Shown here: in pieces, positions 23,793 to 33,415 of the stretch | Numbering within the stretch: position 1 is the stretch's first letter | Layout of the letters: every line of letters starts with the position of its first letter | Origin: Roseomonas genomospecies 6 | Lineage (GTDB): Bacteria; Pseudomonadota; Alphaproteobacteria; Azospirillales; Azospirillaceae | Direction: 5' to 3' | DNA length: 64,000 bases | Assembly (NCBI RefSeq): GCF_008365375.1 | Contig: NZ_QOKW01000012.1 | Coordinates: forward strand, 1 to 64,000 | Program-made: the position numbers and the translations under genes | Notes under the pieces: model-generated | What the model was told of the DNA's origin: nothing | Databases searched by the model: none | What the model saw: only the letters and a program-made list of their open reading frames with translations

Positions 23793-24492
23793 GGTCGCGC
23801 AAAGGACGACTCCTTGTCATCCAAGCTGGGGGCCGGTGCTGGTTGCCCAAAGGACGACGGCGGCGCCAAGGAAAAGGTTGGGCAAACGACGAGACTCCAA
23901 GGAATCAGCGCACGGCAACGGCTCCAGCCCTAGGAAAACCGCAGCCCGAGCGCCCGACAACCGTCCAGACGCGGCTTTTGCGCGACCTTCTCGCCCCCCT
24001 ACCCTGCCATCTCAGTATCACAGAGGCGCTTGACCAGCACGGCCGAGCCCCTGATCGTGCCATTGGCGTCCCGATGGCGTCGTTTGCGCGACCTGGTGCC
24101 GAGTTTGCCCAACCGCGCCCGTCGTTTGCGCGACAATCCAAGGAATCCGACATCGTCGTTTGGATGACTAAAATTGATGTGGATTGTTTGCCCAACCCAG
24201 ACCCGTCGTTTGCGCGACCCTGTCTCGTCGGTTGCGTGACCGAGACTCGGCGGCAGCGCGACCGTTCTTCGCCGTTTGCCCAACCAAAAACCCCATAAGA
24301 TGTTGGCGCCATTGCGAGATTCGACACGGTAACGGTAAAACTTTATAACCTGAAAACCTATAAACTCCTTCACTGGCATCCAGCCCCTCGAATCCCGCCT
24401 GCGAACCAGATTCTCTGAGGCCCAGAAACACCAAGGCCGCCGTCTCAGAGGAAAACGGCGGCCAGAGGGCTTTACAGGTCGGTTGGGCAAAT
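23793..24492. repeat. Iteron cluster downstream of repA (about 13 copies)
   Basis: Copies of a 16-bp word, consensus GGTYGCGCAAACGACG, with a GGTTGGGCAAA variant. Forward copies: 23793, 23841, 23876, 24481. Reverse copies (CGTCGTTTGCGCGACC type): 23974, 24078, 24101, 24121, 24184, 24204, 24224, 24250 (degenerate) and 24271. The core GCGCAAACGAC is nearly invariant. Together with the cluster at 25603-25813 it flanks repA, as expected for an iteron-controlled origin. Confidence 0.8.
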
Positions 24493-24516
24493 CCCGCCCC
24501 TTGGAAACAAGTCCTC

Positions 24517-25527
24517 TCAGGAAGCCTCGTCGTAGAGCAGTTCACCGCCCTCACCGTCAACGTCCGGAACTTGGAAGGGCGTCGGCATCCGCGCGAGATT
24601 GTCCGTCCGGAAAAAGAAGACCTGGTAAGCCTTGAGCGGCGTGCGGCCGCGCGGCTTCGGCAATGCGGGGTCGGACATCACCCCGAAGCGCTTTGGGTCG
24701 CGCGGATCCACGAGCATGAAGCCGAACTCTGGCAGAGGCATCCTCTTCTTCGCGATCTGCGTCAGTTTGTATTTGAATTGCTTGAGCTCGTCGGTGAAGC
24801 CGACCCGCAACCGGAGCTTCTCCAAATTCATTCTAATGCCCGCCTGCTGGCCGCAGTGGGCCCGAGCCATCTCGTACAACCTCTTCTCCAGCGGGCCAAG
24901 CTCGAAGTATTTGGCGTGGTAGGTCAGTATCTTCTTATCGAGGGTGACCGCACGGTACAGCCAATTGCAGAGCGTCACTTCGACGCCGCGCAGGACCTTG
25001 TCGCCCGCACTGTTACGTCGGTAGCGCAACTTGTATTCAGAGAGCCAACTGAAGCCGCCGCTTTCCCCTTCACCGCCGGTTTCAATGTTCGTCTCGATGC
25101 TGGTGTTCTTCAACCGCTTCAGGCTTTCCTCAAGGCGATCGTACGCGGATCCACCCGCCTCGCGGCCGATGACACGGAACAAATCCGCCGCTGTGAACGT
25201 CATCGTCGGACCAACGGCCTCACCACGGTTGATTTTGTCCTGCATAATGGAAATCAAGTAAATCAGGATTTCCTTATCCCACATGTTCGCGATGCCGTAC
25301 TGAAGGCCAGTAACAGCAATGCGCGTGCGCCCGTCGTCGTAGGTCATGCTATCGACCTTCTTTCGATCGAGCGCAAAAAACGACCAAACCATCAGGGTCC
25401 GGTCGTTTTTGATTTTGCCGATGAGCGGGCTATCGAACAGGAGTTCCAGCTGGGAGCCTCTCTCGTCAAGGACGACTTCCTTGTTTTCTGGAACCACCGC
25501 AAGCGCCGTGTCCGCCTTCCGGGCCAT
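24517..25527 (-). CDS. repA: Plasmid replication initiator RepA (RPA family)
   Basis: 336 residues, ATG 25527. It matches the alphaproteobacterial 'replication initiator protein A' pattern: 'SQLELLFDSPLIGKIKNDRT', 'MVWSFFALDRKKVDSMTYDD', 'GIANMWDKEILIYLISIMQD', 'YDRLEESLKRLKNTSIETN' and 'KYFELGPLEKRLYEMARAHCG'. The internal helices form the winged-helix DNA-binding part that contacts iterons. Family role: binds the repeats on either side of the gene, opens the origin and loads the helicase. Iterons both upstream and downstream allow autoregulation and copy-number control. Its codon use is less GC-rich than most of the window, which fits a plasmid backbone gene. Confidence 0.88.
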   Translation of the reverse strand: MARKADTALAVVPENKEVVLDERGSQLELLFDSPLIGKIKNDRTLMVWSFFALDRKKVDSMTYDDGRTRIAVTGLQYGIANMWDKEILIYLISIMQDKINRGEAVGPTMTFTAADLFRVIGREAGGSAYDRLEESLKRLKNTSIETNIETGGEGESGGFSWLSEYKLRYRRNSAGDKVLRGVEVTLCNWLYRAVTLDKKILTYHAKYFELGPLEKRLYEMARAHCGQQAGIRMNLEKLRLRVGFTDELKQFKYKLTQIAKKRMPLPEFGFMLVDPRDPKRFGVMSDPALPKPRGRTPLKAYQVFFFRTDNLARMPTPFQVPDVDGEGGELLYDEAS

Positions 25528-25602
25528 CGACCGTCACCCTCTACAACATGAGCCGCGTTAGCTTCGATCAGAAACGCTCGGCCGTCCAGCGTGGTGCCAT
25601 GA

Positions 25603-25813
25603 GGTCGCGCAAACGACGGGCGAAGGTCACGCAAACGCCAAAGCCAGGTCACGCAAGCGACGATGTTGGTCGCCCAAGCGACGCGCCGTCGCCGATTCGG
25701 CCTGGAGAATCAAGACGCCGAGTCGCCGTGAGTGCGAATCGGTGTCCTTTGCCCAACCTGGCTACCGGCCATCCGCGCGTTCGGAGCGTCGGCCCCGTCT
25801 TTTGCGCGACCAT
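25603..25813. repeat. Iteron cluster upstream of repA (about 6 copies)
   Basis: Forward copies at 25603-25618, 25625-25640, 25647-25662 and 25668-25683 are 21-22 bp apart, two helical turns, so they lie on one face of the helix. Reverse copies are at 25746-25758 and 25797-25812. They stand 75-290 bases upstream of the repA start, the position expected for autorepression and origin function. Confidence 0.8.
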
Positions 25814-25914
25814 CGCAAGCGGTGTCAGGCGGCGAGCCCCATCCGGGTCAGCACCGTCCCCCATGTCGCAGTTTGCCGTGTCAGCCTCACGGCCGTCGGT
25901 GCGGAACCTGCGTG

Positions 25915-26333
25915 CAGCCTGCACCAGGGAGCTGGAAGGGGGAGCCGCTGGTGGCGCTCTGCAACGACCAGGACAAGGTCATGGTCAGCGTTATGAAGAC
26001 GCGGGACATTCAGACACTGCGCGACGGTCCGTTCCGGATGCAGACCTTGACGACGCCGCCAATTGAGCGAGCGCCACTTGCTGCTCGGCTACGAAGAGGA
26101 CCATTTCGGCGGCTTCGACGTCGTCGTGATGCGCTTCCTCGGTAAAGGTGGGGAGGATTGGGACGACCGGGTCGACCTTCTCGACGACATCAAGGTCAAC
26201 CCCGACGAGCACGCTCTCGGGCGGTCGCGAAGCCCTCGATGACGTGGCTCTGGCCCGCTCGATCATCGCCGAAGCCGAGGGGCGCACACGGGACGAGCTG
26301 AAGCTGCCGGACAGCGGGGGCGCTCAATGCTAA
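25915..26333 (+). pseudogene. Gene broken by two frameshifts
   Basis: Three frames in succession give coherent protein. First 'SWKGEPLVALCNDQDKVMVS', then 'VMKTRDIQTLRDGPFRMQTL' to about 26060; next 'LSERHLLLGYEEDHFGGFDV' and 'DWDDRVDLLDDIKVNPDEHA' to about 26218; last 'GGREALDDVALARSIIAEAE' and 'DELKLPDSGGAQC' to the stop at 26333. No family recognised. Confidence 0.5.
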
Positions 26334-27292
26334 TGCGCTCGGCGCCGAACTCGAGAAGCCCATGCGCGCTCCAGGACTGCCATCGGCAGCCGGACGGCGT
26401 CTGCGCGATGCGGACCCAGCGGGACGCCACCAGCAGGCGATCCGCGGTCACCGGGCGGCTGCGGTCCAAGCCATCGTCAGCCAAGCGCTCGGCGTCCCGG
26501 CGGCGGTGTGGGGCGACCTCGGCATCGCATCAGTGCGCACCAACAGCGTCGCGGGCCAGATGCTCCAGATCCTGGTCGAGCCAACCAGCTTCCAAACCGC
26601 CAGCGACAGTGCGGCCACCGCGCGGGCGCAGCTGGGCTGCGGCCTGTCGCTGGTCCGCGGCTGAACCGAGGATTTGCACACACCAAGGACGCCGGTCAGA
26701 ACGACCGGCCTCCCCTCCCCGCTCGAACACCGGACCAAACCACGATGCCCCCGACCACGGCCCATCACCACGTGAAGGCGCGCCGTTCGTTGCCGTCGGC
26801 GCCGCCGTGCCTGCGGAGCACCAAGCGCACGCCGGGGCCATGCTCCACCGGGTGCTGACGCCCGCTGCGGGGGGCCCCGCCTCTTCCAGAACATGCCGCT
26901 GATCATCGGCGAGGCGTTCGAGCCCGAAGGATTCACCGCCGCGCCCGTTCGCCGTGCTCAGGAGCCCGTCCCCGACTTCATGGTGACGCGCTTGGCCAGG
27001 GCACCGTGGCCGTCACCCGAGTGCGCTGCGGAGGTGGCGCCCGTAGGCGGGCTTGGTCCGAAGTGATGCGGCTTCCCAACCGCTCCAGCCTGCGTGACCG
27101 GCGGCGCCGTTGGGGCCTCCGGCAGCGGCATCGGGCCTTGCGCGCAGCCCTGCGGCCCTATGGGCGAAGCGGACCGAAAACGGCAGAGCCCCGCCAAGAC
27201 GAGGGTGTTCTGGCGGGGCTCAGTGCATCGCGTATTGCGGAAGGGCTGACGAGCCCTTCCCGTCTCTGAAGCCTTGATCGCTTGACGGCCGG
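26334..27292. other. Non-coding or decayed stretch
   Basis: A plus-strand frame 26362-26664 ('AVQAIVSQALGVPAAVWGDL', then 'GIASVRTNSVAGQMLQILVE') has some protein character but no credible start or partner. The rest has no coherent frame. Hairpins lie near the end (27186-27260). Confidence 0.35.
27186..27260 (-). terminator. Two strong hairpins after the parA operon
   Basis: GAGCCCCGCCA (27186-27196) pairs with TGGCGGGGCTC (27211-27221). GGAAGGGCT (27239-27247) pairs with AGCCCTTCC (27252-27260). They lie 33-107 bases beyond the stop of the minus-strand gene 27293-27928. Neither has a long T-tract. Confidence 0.5.
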
Positions 27293-27928
27293 TCAGCCGT
27301 CAACCGCTTCGGGTGTCACGTCGATGATCGTGGCGGCCTCGGCGTCGATCGTCTTCATCTGGGCTTCGACCTCGGTCAAACGCTGCTGGAGCGCCGCCAT
27401 GTCGGCCAGGATGCGCTCGCGCTCGCGGGCCAGACGGCGCGCGGCCGCACGCTGAGACACCGGGCGTGCCGTCCGCAGGGTGCGACGGAACTCCAGGATC
27501 TCATGGCGCTTCAACGAGGGCCGTACCAGGCCATGCTCGCGCGCCATGGCAAACTTGTCGTCCTTCAAGCTGACCAGCAGGTAGCTCGTCGAATAGTCGG
27601 GCGGCAGATCGGCTTCGGTGACCTTTCGCTGCATTACGGCGTCAGCCACCGTCTTTAGGGCGTGTGCCACCGACTTGGAGAACGGAAGCTCGCTCTCGAT
27701 CATCGCCTCGTATTCGCCATGCGGCAGGCTGTCCTTGGCATAAACGAGGTACTTGCCGATGTCGATGAACCGGGCGGTGGCCTCCTTCCACAGGCGGCCG
27801 ATGGTCTCGACGTACTTGTCCTTGCTCGAGAGCTTGCCGACCGATCGGCGGACGTCGTCGAAACGCCCGTTCGGGTCCGTGACCTCCTGAGCCAGATCGG
27901 TCTTCACCGCGCGCTGTAGCCCAGCCAT
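27293..27928 (-). CDS. DUF3102-like partner encoded after ParA
   Basis: 211 residues, ATG 27928, one base after the parA stop. Residues about 40-95 ('LWKEATARFIDIGKYLVYAK', then 'DSLPHGEYEAMIESELPFS') match the DUF3102 pattern, in which a helical domain precedes a DNA-binding region in plasmid proteins. The C-terminal third is a coiled coil ('RERERILADMAALQQRLTEVE' in part). No ParB-type HTH or CTPase motif (GERRxRA) is present. By position it should be the DNA-binding partner of ParA, that is, an unusual ParB substitute; this is inference. Confidence 0.68.
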   Translation of the reverse strand: MAGLQRAVKTDLAQEVTDPNGRFDDVRRSVGKLSSKDKYVETIGRLWKEATARFIDIGKYLVYAKDSLPHGEYEAMIESELPFSKSVAHALKTVADAVMQRKVTEADLPPDYSTSYLLVSLKDDKFAMAREHGLVRPSLKRHEILEFRRTLRTARPVSQRAAARRLARERERILADMAALQQRLTEVEAQMKTIDAEAATIIDVTPEAVDG

Positions 27929-27929
27929 C

Positions 27930-28685
27930 TCACACCCCCAGCTTGCGACGGACAACGTCGAAGGCAGCCGCATAGTCCTCGGCGCCTCGTCCCTTCCGCA
28001 TGTCGATGACACTCGTCCCCTTGGCGAGCGTTTTGGGGATGTCGGCGAAGTGCGGGATGTCAATGGCGCACAACGGTCCGTGCTTCACCAGTTTCCGCTT
28101 GGCGTCCTCGAAGGCGCTCTCTCGGCGCTGGGTGTCGCTCAACAGGAACATGCCGTCGCCGCCGAGGTCGGTGACCAGCTTCATCCACTTGGTGACCGAG
28201 TTGATGTCGTCGTCGTATTGGCGAGTCGGCACAACAACCAGGTCTGACACCCTGATGAGGGCACGGGCGTGATGAGGATAGGCTGCCAGCGAGGCAGGCG
28301 TGTCGATGATCAACAGGTCGTAGCCGTCAATGCCGAGGATGGCCTCCTCGACCTTGGCACCAATGACGGCGCCCTCGTCCTCGCCCTCCACGTCGGTGCC
28401 TTCGACGGCGACAAGCTCATGGATGGGGGCCCGGATGTGCTCAATGCTCGGCAGAGTGTCCGGGCGTTTCGTCCACCACTCGGAGAGTGTCGGGCTTTCA
28501 TCAAGGTCGAGCGTAAGAACCGCAAGCCCAGCGTGTGCTGCCGCGGCTGAAAAATGGCGAGCAGTTGTGGTTTTGGTGCTGCCACCCTTTCCCGAGGCAA
28601 TCAAGATTCGCCTCTTGGCGAAAGTGCGCGGTTCACCGTCGGTGACCGGTGCCTCCAACACGTCGACCATGCAATATACCCCCAT
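27930..28685 (-). CDS. parA: ParA-family partition ATPase
   Basis: 251 residues, ATG 28685 with GAGG upstream (28670 is an alternative). The deviant Walker A is 'GKGGSTKTTT' (G32-T41, signature Lys33), Walker A' 'TLDLDES' and Walker B 'LLIIDTPAS'. It lacks the N-terminal HTH of large type Ia ParA proteins, so it is the short type Ib kind. It forms nucleoid-bound gradients that move plasmid copies apart, together with a centromere-binding partner; here that is probably the next gene. Two palindromes upstream (28793-28926) are candidate centromeres. Confidence 0.9.
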   Translation of the reverse strand: MGVYCMVDVLEAPVTDGEPRTFAKRRILIASGKGGSTKTTTARHFSAAAAHAGLAVLTLDLDESPTLSEWWTKRPDTLPSIEHIRAPIHELVAVEGTDVEGEDEGAVIGAKVEEAILGIDGYDLLIIDTPASLAAYPHHARALIRVSDLVVVPTRQYDDDINSVTKWMKLVTDLGGDGMFLLSDTQRRESAFEDAKRKLVKHGPLCAIDIPHFADIPKTLAKGTSVIDMRKGRGAEDYAAAFDVVRRKLGV

Positions 28686-28792
28686 TGAACGCCTCAACAA
28701 GGCATGTGTACGCGAGATCGTAAACCAGGGGAACGGGGTATCTACGGGACTTGTCGGCATGATTCACAGGTGGTGGCAACCGCGCCACAAAA

Positions 28793-28926
28793 GTCCTGCA
28801 TTGCAGGACCTTTGCAGCAGCGTCGAGAAACGGAGAGTGCCGTAGAAGGGCGCGGGACCGTTTTCGGGTGTGGGGAAACCCGCTCCAACGGCCGTGTCGA
28901 GGAGGATAAGTCCGGCAATGCAGGAC
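28793..28926. promoter_or_regulatory. Two inverted parS-like palindromes upstream of parA
   Basis: GTCCTGCA-T-TGCAGGAC is a perfect 17-bp palindrome at 28793-28809. A second copy at 28910-28926 (GTCCGGCAATGCAGGAC) is nearly identical. The similarity extends into flanks on one side: CAAAAGTCCTGCATTGC reads forward in copy 1 and on the minus strand in copy 2. So the copies are inverted, 117 bp apart, and lie 108-241 bp before parA. Confidence 0.65.
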
Positions 28927-29848
28927 TTTTGCGCCACGCTGGCCAGTGACCAGAAGCCAAGCAACGAGGGCGAACGTAGTGGCGGGCATACTGGGCGCGC
29001 AGATCGCCGCCGTGGCCCTGCCAGCAGTCGTCGAAACCCGTCGCGGCCGCGTCCGGATCCGGGCGCTGTCGCAGGCGATGCTGGCCCGCCCCGCCCGCTC
29101 CAAGACCCTCAGCAGCGCTTCCGCGATGGGCGCAGTCTTGCTCTACATGATGCCGCGCGTGGCGAGGCTGAACCAAGCGGGGCGCCCGCCCGGACCACGT
29201 CCGCGGCCGTTTGGCGCGCCACCGCCATCTCCCCTTCGGGAACCGCGGCGGTCATGCGCCACGCTGCGCGCCGCAGGCCCGTGCGGTCGGCCGCCAGCCC
29301 GTCAGGCAGGAACGCCGTGACGCAACGGGGGCTCGGGCACCAAGGGCCACACAGCCGTTAGTGTTTCAACCTCGTCTGCCACAGCGCGTGTCCTCCCCAT
29401 CCAGCCTGCCCTGCACCAGCGTAGAGGCTGCCGACACCAGGCAGATGATTCGCCGTGCCATGCGGGCGGCGTGTCGGGCTTCAGCGGCCGGGCGGCCGCG
29501 TTGGTCGGCGGTGCGTCCTCCACCCCGCGAGCCACTCTCGTACCAAGCGGTGACGGAGCGGATCAGTTGCTCCTACAGCATGGTTCCTCCCGAGCCAGCC
29601 GTGGTGCGTAGTGCCTTTGTGCTGAGTTCAATGAAGCGGCAGGCTCGGTACCGGCCGGGCATCGCCGTCATGCCGCCGCCCTCCCCGTCCCAGCAGGCGG
29701 TCGCCCTCGATCTTGGCCTGGGCATCGACCACCGCGTCGAGATCGGGACCGACGCGCGGTCACCGTATCTTCGTCCCACAGGATGCTCCGTGTCACCAAG
29801 GGGAACCACTCGGGGCGGTTGCCACCATCGTGCTGCGCACGGTCCTGA
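28927..29848. other. No confident gene
   Basis: Both strands carry long open frames because of high GC, and short segments look protein-like (plus strand 'LSQAMLARPARSKTLSSASA'; minus strand 'AAVPEGEMAVARQTAADVV'). None has a consistent start, frame and stop. Probably decayed. Confidence 0.3.
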
Positions 29849-30103
29849 GCCGTCAGAGCGGTTCGGCCGCCGTTCGATACGGTCGTCGCCGAAGCGCGGC
29901 GCGCCGCGGCCCCCGAGTGGCAGGCTCACGAAGCCGACGTTGCCGCCCTGGGCATGATGCTGCGCGGCTGTCCCGAGTACCTGGGCGCTGTCGCCGCCGA
30001 GCGGGACAACAAGACGGCGGCCTTGTTCAAAGCCTCCGCGGAGGGCGTCGGCGCGAAGCCTGCGGCGCACGCCCGGGCCAAGCGCGTCCTGCGCGCGTTG
30101 TGA
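29849..30103 (+). pseudogene. 3' fragment of a decayed gene
   Basis: From a stop at 29846-29848 the frame encodes 'DTVVAEARRAAAPEWQAHEA', 'LGMMLRGCPEYLGAVAAERD' and 'NKTAALFKASAEGVGAKPAA' to the stop at 30101-30103. It has no start codon of its own with a ribosome site. Helical; family unknown. Confidence 0.45.
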
Positions 30104-30107
30104 CGCA

Positions 30108-30685
30108 CCGTGGGCCAGCGCGAAGGACCGGGGCTTCTGGGCGGCCGTGTCGGACGTTCAGACGGGGGACACCCGCTCGGTCGAGGACGTCGCGCGCCAA
30201 GTCGTGGCGCTTGAGCGCGAGATGCCGTTCTTCGCCCTCGCGCCCAAGTTCGCGTTGGTTGCCATCTGCGACGCCATTGGCGCGCAACCCCGCCTCCGGG
30301 CAGAGGTGCAACCTGACGCGACCGTCGAGGAGCTCTTGCAGACGCCCTGGGCGGGCGAGCACGCCAGCTTGCATCAGCACGCCGACGGCGCCGTTGCGCT
30401 CACCGGGAGGACACAGAGGGGGCGCCTCAGGGCTTTGACATCGTCGGGGCGGCGGTAGAGAACGGGGGATGCATCAGCCTCCAGCAGTGGGCCGACCATG
30501 AGCTCGAGGCGGGGATCGCGGCCAACACCAAGACCGACCCGCGCGACCGCCGTGTCAGCACCACCGCGCTGGGCAACATCGGGGCGCTCGAGATCGAGCG
30601 CATTACGGCTCTGGCAATGGGCAGCTCGTGGGCCGCGAAGGCGTCGATCCAGGCCTTCGCCGAACACCGACGCGACAGGAAGTGA
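30108..30685 (+). pseudogene. Decayed gene with one frameshift
   Basis: First frame to about 30405: 'FWAAVSDVQTGDTRSVEDVA', 'VVALEREMPFFALAPKFALV' and 'AICDAIGAQPRLRAEVQPDA'. Second frame from about 30407: 'GFDIVGAAVENGGCISLQQW', 'ADHELEAGIAANTKTDPRDR' and 'ALEIERITALAMGSSWAAKA', stop 30683-30685. The 'LEREMPFFALAP' segment resembles 'LERSYPLFAVSP' in the remnant at 32119-32691, so the two derive from one gene family. Confidence 0.5.
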
Positions 30686-30689
30686 GGCG

Positions 30690-31100
30690 GCCAAGAAGCT
30701 CACGGGCAACAGGACCACGCCGACAGGACCCGCCGCCTCGGCGGCGCCATCTTCCGGTCGCGCGTCCAGACGGTCCGACCCGGCCGCATCCACCGGCGGC
30801 TTGCTGGAGGGACTGGTCGCCTGGGCTGCCAACTTGGTGGCGTCCTCAAGATGGTGTCCGCGACCGCGTTGGACGGGACGGCGCCCGCTGCCGCGGCGCT
30901 GCCAGGCGACCTGCCGCCCCACGTCCGGGAAGGCCCTGGCCAACGGCGCGGCGGGGCGCCTGGAGTTGACCGTAAACGACGGCAGGCTCGCGCTCTTTGC
31001 CGATGGTAGGACGCTCGGAGGCACACTCTCGGCGGATCTCGATCCGCACCCCGTCTACCGCGTTCGTCGTGGCGGACTGATAACCGTCGGATTCCTTTGA
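30690..31100 (+). pseudogene. Decayed gene with two frameshifts
   Basis: 'LLEGLVAWAANLVA' (to about 30838), then another frame 'LKMVSATALDGTAPAAAALP' (to about 30925), then the first frame again: 'LANGAAGRLELTVNDGRLAL', 'FADGRTLGGTLSADLDPHPV' and 'YRVRRGGLITVGFL', with the stop at 31098-31100. The intact end looks like a beta-sandwich. Family unknown. Confidence 0.45.
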
Positions 31101-31167
31101 CCGCCACGCGGCCCGAGGCGAGCACGAGCTCTCGCGGCACGTCAGACTGGCCGCGACTCTGACGTCG

Positions 31168-31984
31168 GTGGACCCGCGCATGCTCAGCTTCAACGGCAGC
31201 ACGCTGGCGATTGGCGGCGAGGTTTTCGGTTTTGACCGGCAGCGGTTCACCGCGGTGCTCCCGCACCTGTTCCTCGGCTGCGAGTACGACCTCGGTGGCC
31301 GCCGCAGCCTGCGCTCTCCGGGGGCGAGCAAGAGCGGCTTCGCCGCGTACTACCCGCACCGTCCTCTGTTGGAAGCCGACCAGGCCAACCGATCCCCGCG
31401 TCCGGTGCCGCTGCGCCGCCCGCACCGAGCGCGGCCGAGCTTCAGCGGCGGGTGGATACCGCTTGGTTCAACACGCTCCAGACCATCACGACGGCGTTCG
31501 TGACCGCGACGCAGGATCTGGAGCACCGCGATAGGCTGACCGTGTTCCCGGATCGGGCGGCTTATCCGCGTGCAACGCCAAGGGGGGAGGGCGGTCCGAC
31601 CTGAGCCGTCTTGAAGAGTTCCTGGCCAAGCGAGTCCGCGTCAGCCTCCAAGTGCTTCCGCTTGCGAACCCGAACGGCGACCGACCAGCGCTGCGTCTGG
31701 CCGCGTGCCGCTCGGCCGACGGCCGTGTCGTGCTGTGCGCCCATAGGGCAGGGGGCGGGGTGGGCATGGTGTCGGCTCCGAAAGACCTGTCCAGCGTGCT
31801 GGTGAAGCTGCGCGTGCACTGCGCTGTCAATCCCAAGCCCGTGTCCGCCAAGCCATCGGCGGCCAGCCCAGCCAGCACACGGCAGCCGCTCGCCGCGGTC
31901 GGGTGCACCGCCTTCGCCACGCGGCCGATGCCGCGCTCGGGCACGGCTCCGATGGGGCGCGTCCTTCGGCCCGACTCAAGGTGA
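31168..31984 (+). pseudogene. Decayed gene with two frameshifts
   Basis: Three consecutive frames make one plausible protein: 'LSFNGSTLAIGGEVFGFDRQ' and 'RFTAVLPHLFLGCEYDLGGR' to about 31398; 'ELQRRVDTAWFNTLQTITTA' and 'FVTATQDLEHRDRLTVFPDR' to about 31580; 'LSRLEEFLAKRVRVSLQVLP' and 'RPALRLAACRSADGRVVLCA' to the stop at 31982-31984. The second shift falls at a run of six G, so a sequencing slip is possible. Confidence 0.45.
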
Positions 31985-32118
31985 CGCCGCACTTCACAGC
32001 TGTCATGGAGATCGGGTCGGACAGCGATGGCCCTGACGACGTTCCGGACCCTCCGGGCGTCACGCTTCGCTGACCGGTGCGGGCGCCACACGGCTGAAAG
32101 CGCACGCGAGGGAGGCCA

Positions 32119-32691
32119 TGCCCCACGCACACTGACGCGGACACCGCACTAGGGGCTCTCGCACAGGATGGTGGGCACCTGCCGACCTGGCTGGCCGACC
32201 TGAACGACCGGGAGGTCGAGGTCCTGCTGGCGCAAGAAGCCGTGCGCCTCGGCGCCGAGGTCGCATACGCCGAACGCGCGGAAGTGGCCGTGGACGTGGC
32301 GGCGCGGGCATCGACCCGTGGGCCGCCGTCCGGTGTGGTCCTTTCTCATCTCATGGCGCTCGAACGCTCATACCCGCTGTTCGCCGTGTCGCCCGCTTCG
32401 TTGTACGGCCGTCTCATCAACTCGGTGGTCGGCCAAGTCGTGCCGGACGCCGCGAAGAAGGACCTAGGGGAGCCTCCGGGAGGCCGTGTGGCGACCGGAA
32501 GCGGAGCCCTGAGCGCGGACCTGCGCCAACGCCGAAGCCGCAGGCGTCGTGCCGGAGAAGTGGATCGGCCGCTACGGCATGGACGTCGCTTCAGGTGACG
32601 GTTCATCAAAGGGATCTACAGCCGCATCGTCGAGACGCCGCTCGAGTGCCGCATCAAGGACATGGCGCAGAGCCAGCACTGGCCACGTTGA
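32119..32691 (+). pseudogene. Decayed gene, paralogue of 30108-30685
   Basis: 'ADTALGALAQDGGHLPTWLA', 'NDREVEVLLAQEAVRLGAEV' and 'LMALERSYPLFAVSPASLYG' in one frame to about 32525. Then 'NAEAAGVVPEKWIGRYGMDV' in the next, and 'RFIKGIYSRIVETPLECRIK' with 'DMAQSQHWPR' in the first again, stop 32689-32691. Two frameshifts. Confidence 0.45.
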
Positions 32692-33371
32692 GGCAGCGGC
32701 CGAGAGGAAGAGGGGAGGGCACGATGCCCGATCTTATCAGGCTCCCTGCACCGCTGTAGACGGCCCCCCGCGGCTCGTCGGCGTTGCGCAGGCGCCTCGT
32801 GGCCAGGAGGAGACGGTGTACGAGGGGGTAGGGCGCCTGGCAACGGAAGGTGCCATCCAGGGCCTGTCGCCGCGCTCGCGGATTGAAGCGCCCCCGCCTC
32901 CCCCGACGAAATGGCCTACGCCGCCGACAGCGTGCACGAGACGGCGATCAGGCGCGTCGTCGGCGTCCGTCCGCCGCCAGCAGTGGAGCCTACAGCTGCA
33001 TCGTGCTGGCCCCGCACCTGAGATATGGCTCGCCCGCGGACGGGATGTTGGGCATCGTCCGCCGCCAGACCGCCTCCGGCGGCGCCTAGGGCAGGGCGGC
33101 CACTGCGGTCGCCGTTGCGGTCCTGATTGCCGCTGTGTTGCGGGTGGTGTGACGTCCGGTGAAACCAGCGCTTCTTCTGTTTGGCGTGCAGGGGACGGCG
33201 CGGTCCGGACCGTGCGGGGACGATCGGGGGACGCCCTTGGCACAGGCGCCAACTGCCTGGAGTGGTCGCGGCCAACCCACTGGACGGTCGCCGCCTTGCC
33301 GCGAATCGTCCGACCACCCAAAAATCAAATATGTTGTCAAGGAAAATTCGAGCCGAATGCGCCCGGCTTTC
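32692..33371. other. No intact gene
   Basis: Only scattered short frames; a fragment 'DEMAYAADSVHETAIRRVVG' appears near 32905-32965. From 33310 the DNA becomes AT-rich and leads into the promoter region of the helicase gene. Confidence 0.35.
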
Positions 33372-33401
33372 TTGACGATTTCCTCGGGGTGACCGTACCT
33401 T
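33372..33401 (+). promoter_or_regulatory. Putative promoter for the helicase mRNA
   Basis: TTGACG (33372-33377) and TACCTT (33396-33401), 18-bp spacer. A transcript from here would begin near 33408 and carry the whole hairpin array as its leader before the GTG at 33626. Confidence 0.45.
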
Positions 33402-33415
33402 GAAGTGGTTTCCCC

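Noticed and set aside
23793..24492. CRISPR array
   Set aside because: The repeats are 16 bp, occur in both orientations with irregular spacing, and flank a replication initiator; they are iterons. No cas gene is present.
28793..28926. Transposon terminal inverted repeats
   Set aside because: Each site is itself a palindrome, only about 100 bp lie between them, no transposase is present, and they sit upstream of parA.
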